A stretch of DNA of 7,550 nucleotides, from positions 1 through 7,550 of the forward strand of contig JAIXVS010000117.1 of assembly GCA_027482795.1 (NCBI GenBank), written 5' to 3'. The notes below the pieces were generated by a model, which worked only from the letters and a program-made list of their open reading frames with translations, made no database searches and had not been told where the DNA came from. Below, piece by piece: positions 6,986 to 7,550 of this stretch. The stretch comes from Rhodobacter sp. Lineage in GTDB: Bacteria; Pseudomonadota; Alphaproteobacteria; Rhodobacterales; Rhodobacteraceae. Both the position numbers and the translations under genes were made by a program. The stretch's first letter is position 1; every line of letters begins with the position of its first letter.

Positions 6986-7017
6986 CCTGCCCCGCAGGAA
7001 AACCTTAAATGTTTTCC
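6986..7017. other. Two small stem-loops at the 3' end of the LacI-type gene
   Basis: CCTGC (6986-6990) pairs with GCAGG (6994-6998). GGAAAAC (6997-7003) pairs with GTTTTCC (7011-7017) around a 7-nt loop that contains the stop codon of the minus-strand regulator. The two structures share two bases and would be mutually exclusive at the edge. A termination role for the minus-strand gene is possible but not clear, as the only T-run lies inside a stem. Confidence 0.35.
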
Positions 7018-7550
7018 TTCAGCAGAATTTCGATCCTAATCTTTTCCTGAGATGCCAAAATTTCGCGGCCATCCACCTTGGCGCGCAACACGCGCAGGGC
7101 GCTGCGCACCAAATGGCCCGTGTCTTGGGTGATCAGGGTGTCAATCTTATCCGCCCGCAAAGCGGCTACGGTAAAGGGCGTGCGTTCATGCGCGATGATG
7201 ATGGGTTTGGCCCGATGCGAAATCTCGGTGACCACTTCCAAAGGCACCCGCGCTTCCGAACTTAGAATATAAACGCCGCTGATTTCCGCATGATTGACAA
7301 AACTGCTGCGAATAATCCGCTCTGTCCGTTCGCGGTCGCCGTATGTCTCTAACGAAGGCAAAACGGTTAGGTTCGGAAAATCGGCATTGATCACGGCATC
7401 AAAGCCCAAACGGCGTTCCACGCTGTCGCGCGATTGCATCGATTCTGCGATAACCAGCACCGATCCTGCACGCTGGTGCGAAAACCGTCCCATCAACCGC
7501 CCCGCGGTCGCCCCTGCCGCGCGGTTATCGGTGCCAACAAACGCCGTCTG
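7005..7550 (-). CDS. LacI-family transcriptional regulator, ligand-binding part (5' end outside window)
   Basis: The visible 181 residues are the C-terminal half of a LacI/GalR-type repressor with a periplasmic-binding-protein-like sugar-sensing domain. The frame is open to the right edge and starts in the typical FVGTDNRAAGATAGRLMGRF, the second-subdomain entry of these regulators. Then follow GSVLVIAESMQSRDSVERRLGF, a strand near SGVYILSSEA, KPIIIAHERTP and a closing DTGHLVRSALRVLRAKVDG..EKIRIEILLKENI. The DNA-binding helix-turn-helix lies outside the window. Regulators of this subtype commonly control adjacent sugar or polyol ABC-transporter operons; the effector cannot be named here. TAA at 7005-7007 ends the gene, convergent with secG. 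The TTG at 7494-7496 and ATG at 7491-7493 are internal, not the true start. Confidence 0.9.
   Translation of the reverse strand, partial: QTAFVGTDNRAAGATAGRLMGRFSHQRAGSVLVIAESMQSRDSVERRLGFDAVINADFPNLTVLPSLETYGDRERTERIIRSSFVNHAEISGVYILSSEARVPLEVVTEISHRAKPIIIAHERTPFTVAALRADKIDTLITQDTGHLVRSALRVLRAKVDGREILASQEKIRIEILLKENI

Overview
The window is a high-GC, gene-dense chromosomal segment of an alphaproteobacterium, most likely a member of the Rhodobacterales. The evidence is the G/C-rich codon use, a DUF2842 gene directly behind purA, and a large Ala/Pro-rich protein whose N- and C-terminal ends look like an uncharacterised family I associate with Rhodobacteraceae. Most genes are housekeeping. I see no mobile element, CRISPR array, tRNA, rRNA or obvious defence system.

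Layout from left to right. A minus-strand CDP-alcohol phosphatidyltransferase is cut by the left edge (1-527). It is divergent from a plus-strand EamA/DMT-family permease (703-1632). The leader between them carries a small candidate leader ORF (647-706) with a strong ribosome binding site; its stop overlaps the permease start as ATGA. The permease converges on a minus-strand thiamine pyrophosphokinase (1574-2290), and the two coding 3' ends overlap by 59 bp. Across a 131-bp divergent intergenic region lies a 636-residue uncharacterised plus-strand protein (2422-4332). It has conserved-looking ends, a predicted coiled coil and a long disordered Ala/Pro-rich middle. It ends at a strong, probably bidirectional terminator (4367-4398). 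On the other side of this terminator is the minus-strand unit purA-DUF2842 (5964 down to 4399), whose two genes are 3 nt apart. purA is divergent from a small plus-strand VOC-superfamily gene (6087-6470), which is followed by secG (6536-6916). secG converges on a LacI-family regulator on the minus strand (7005-7550), cut by the right edge.

Functionally the genes are unrelated: phospholipid head-group chemistry, transport, thiamine diphosphate synthesis, AMP synthesis, Sec export and sugar-responsive regulation. The order looks like ordinary chromosomal packing and not one dedicated system. The items most worth a second look are the uncharacterised large protein with its internal RGGQ-type repeats, the candidate leader peptide in front of the permease, the VOC protein with no residue able to bind metal at the usual ligand positions, and the secG/lacI junction where many alphaproteobacteria have secG-pyrG.
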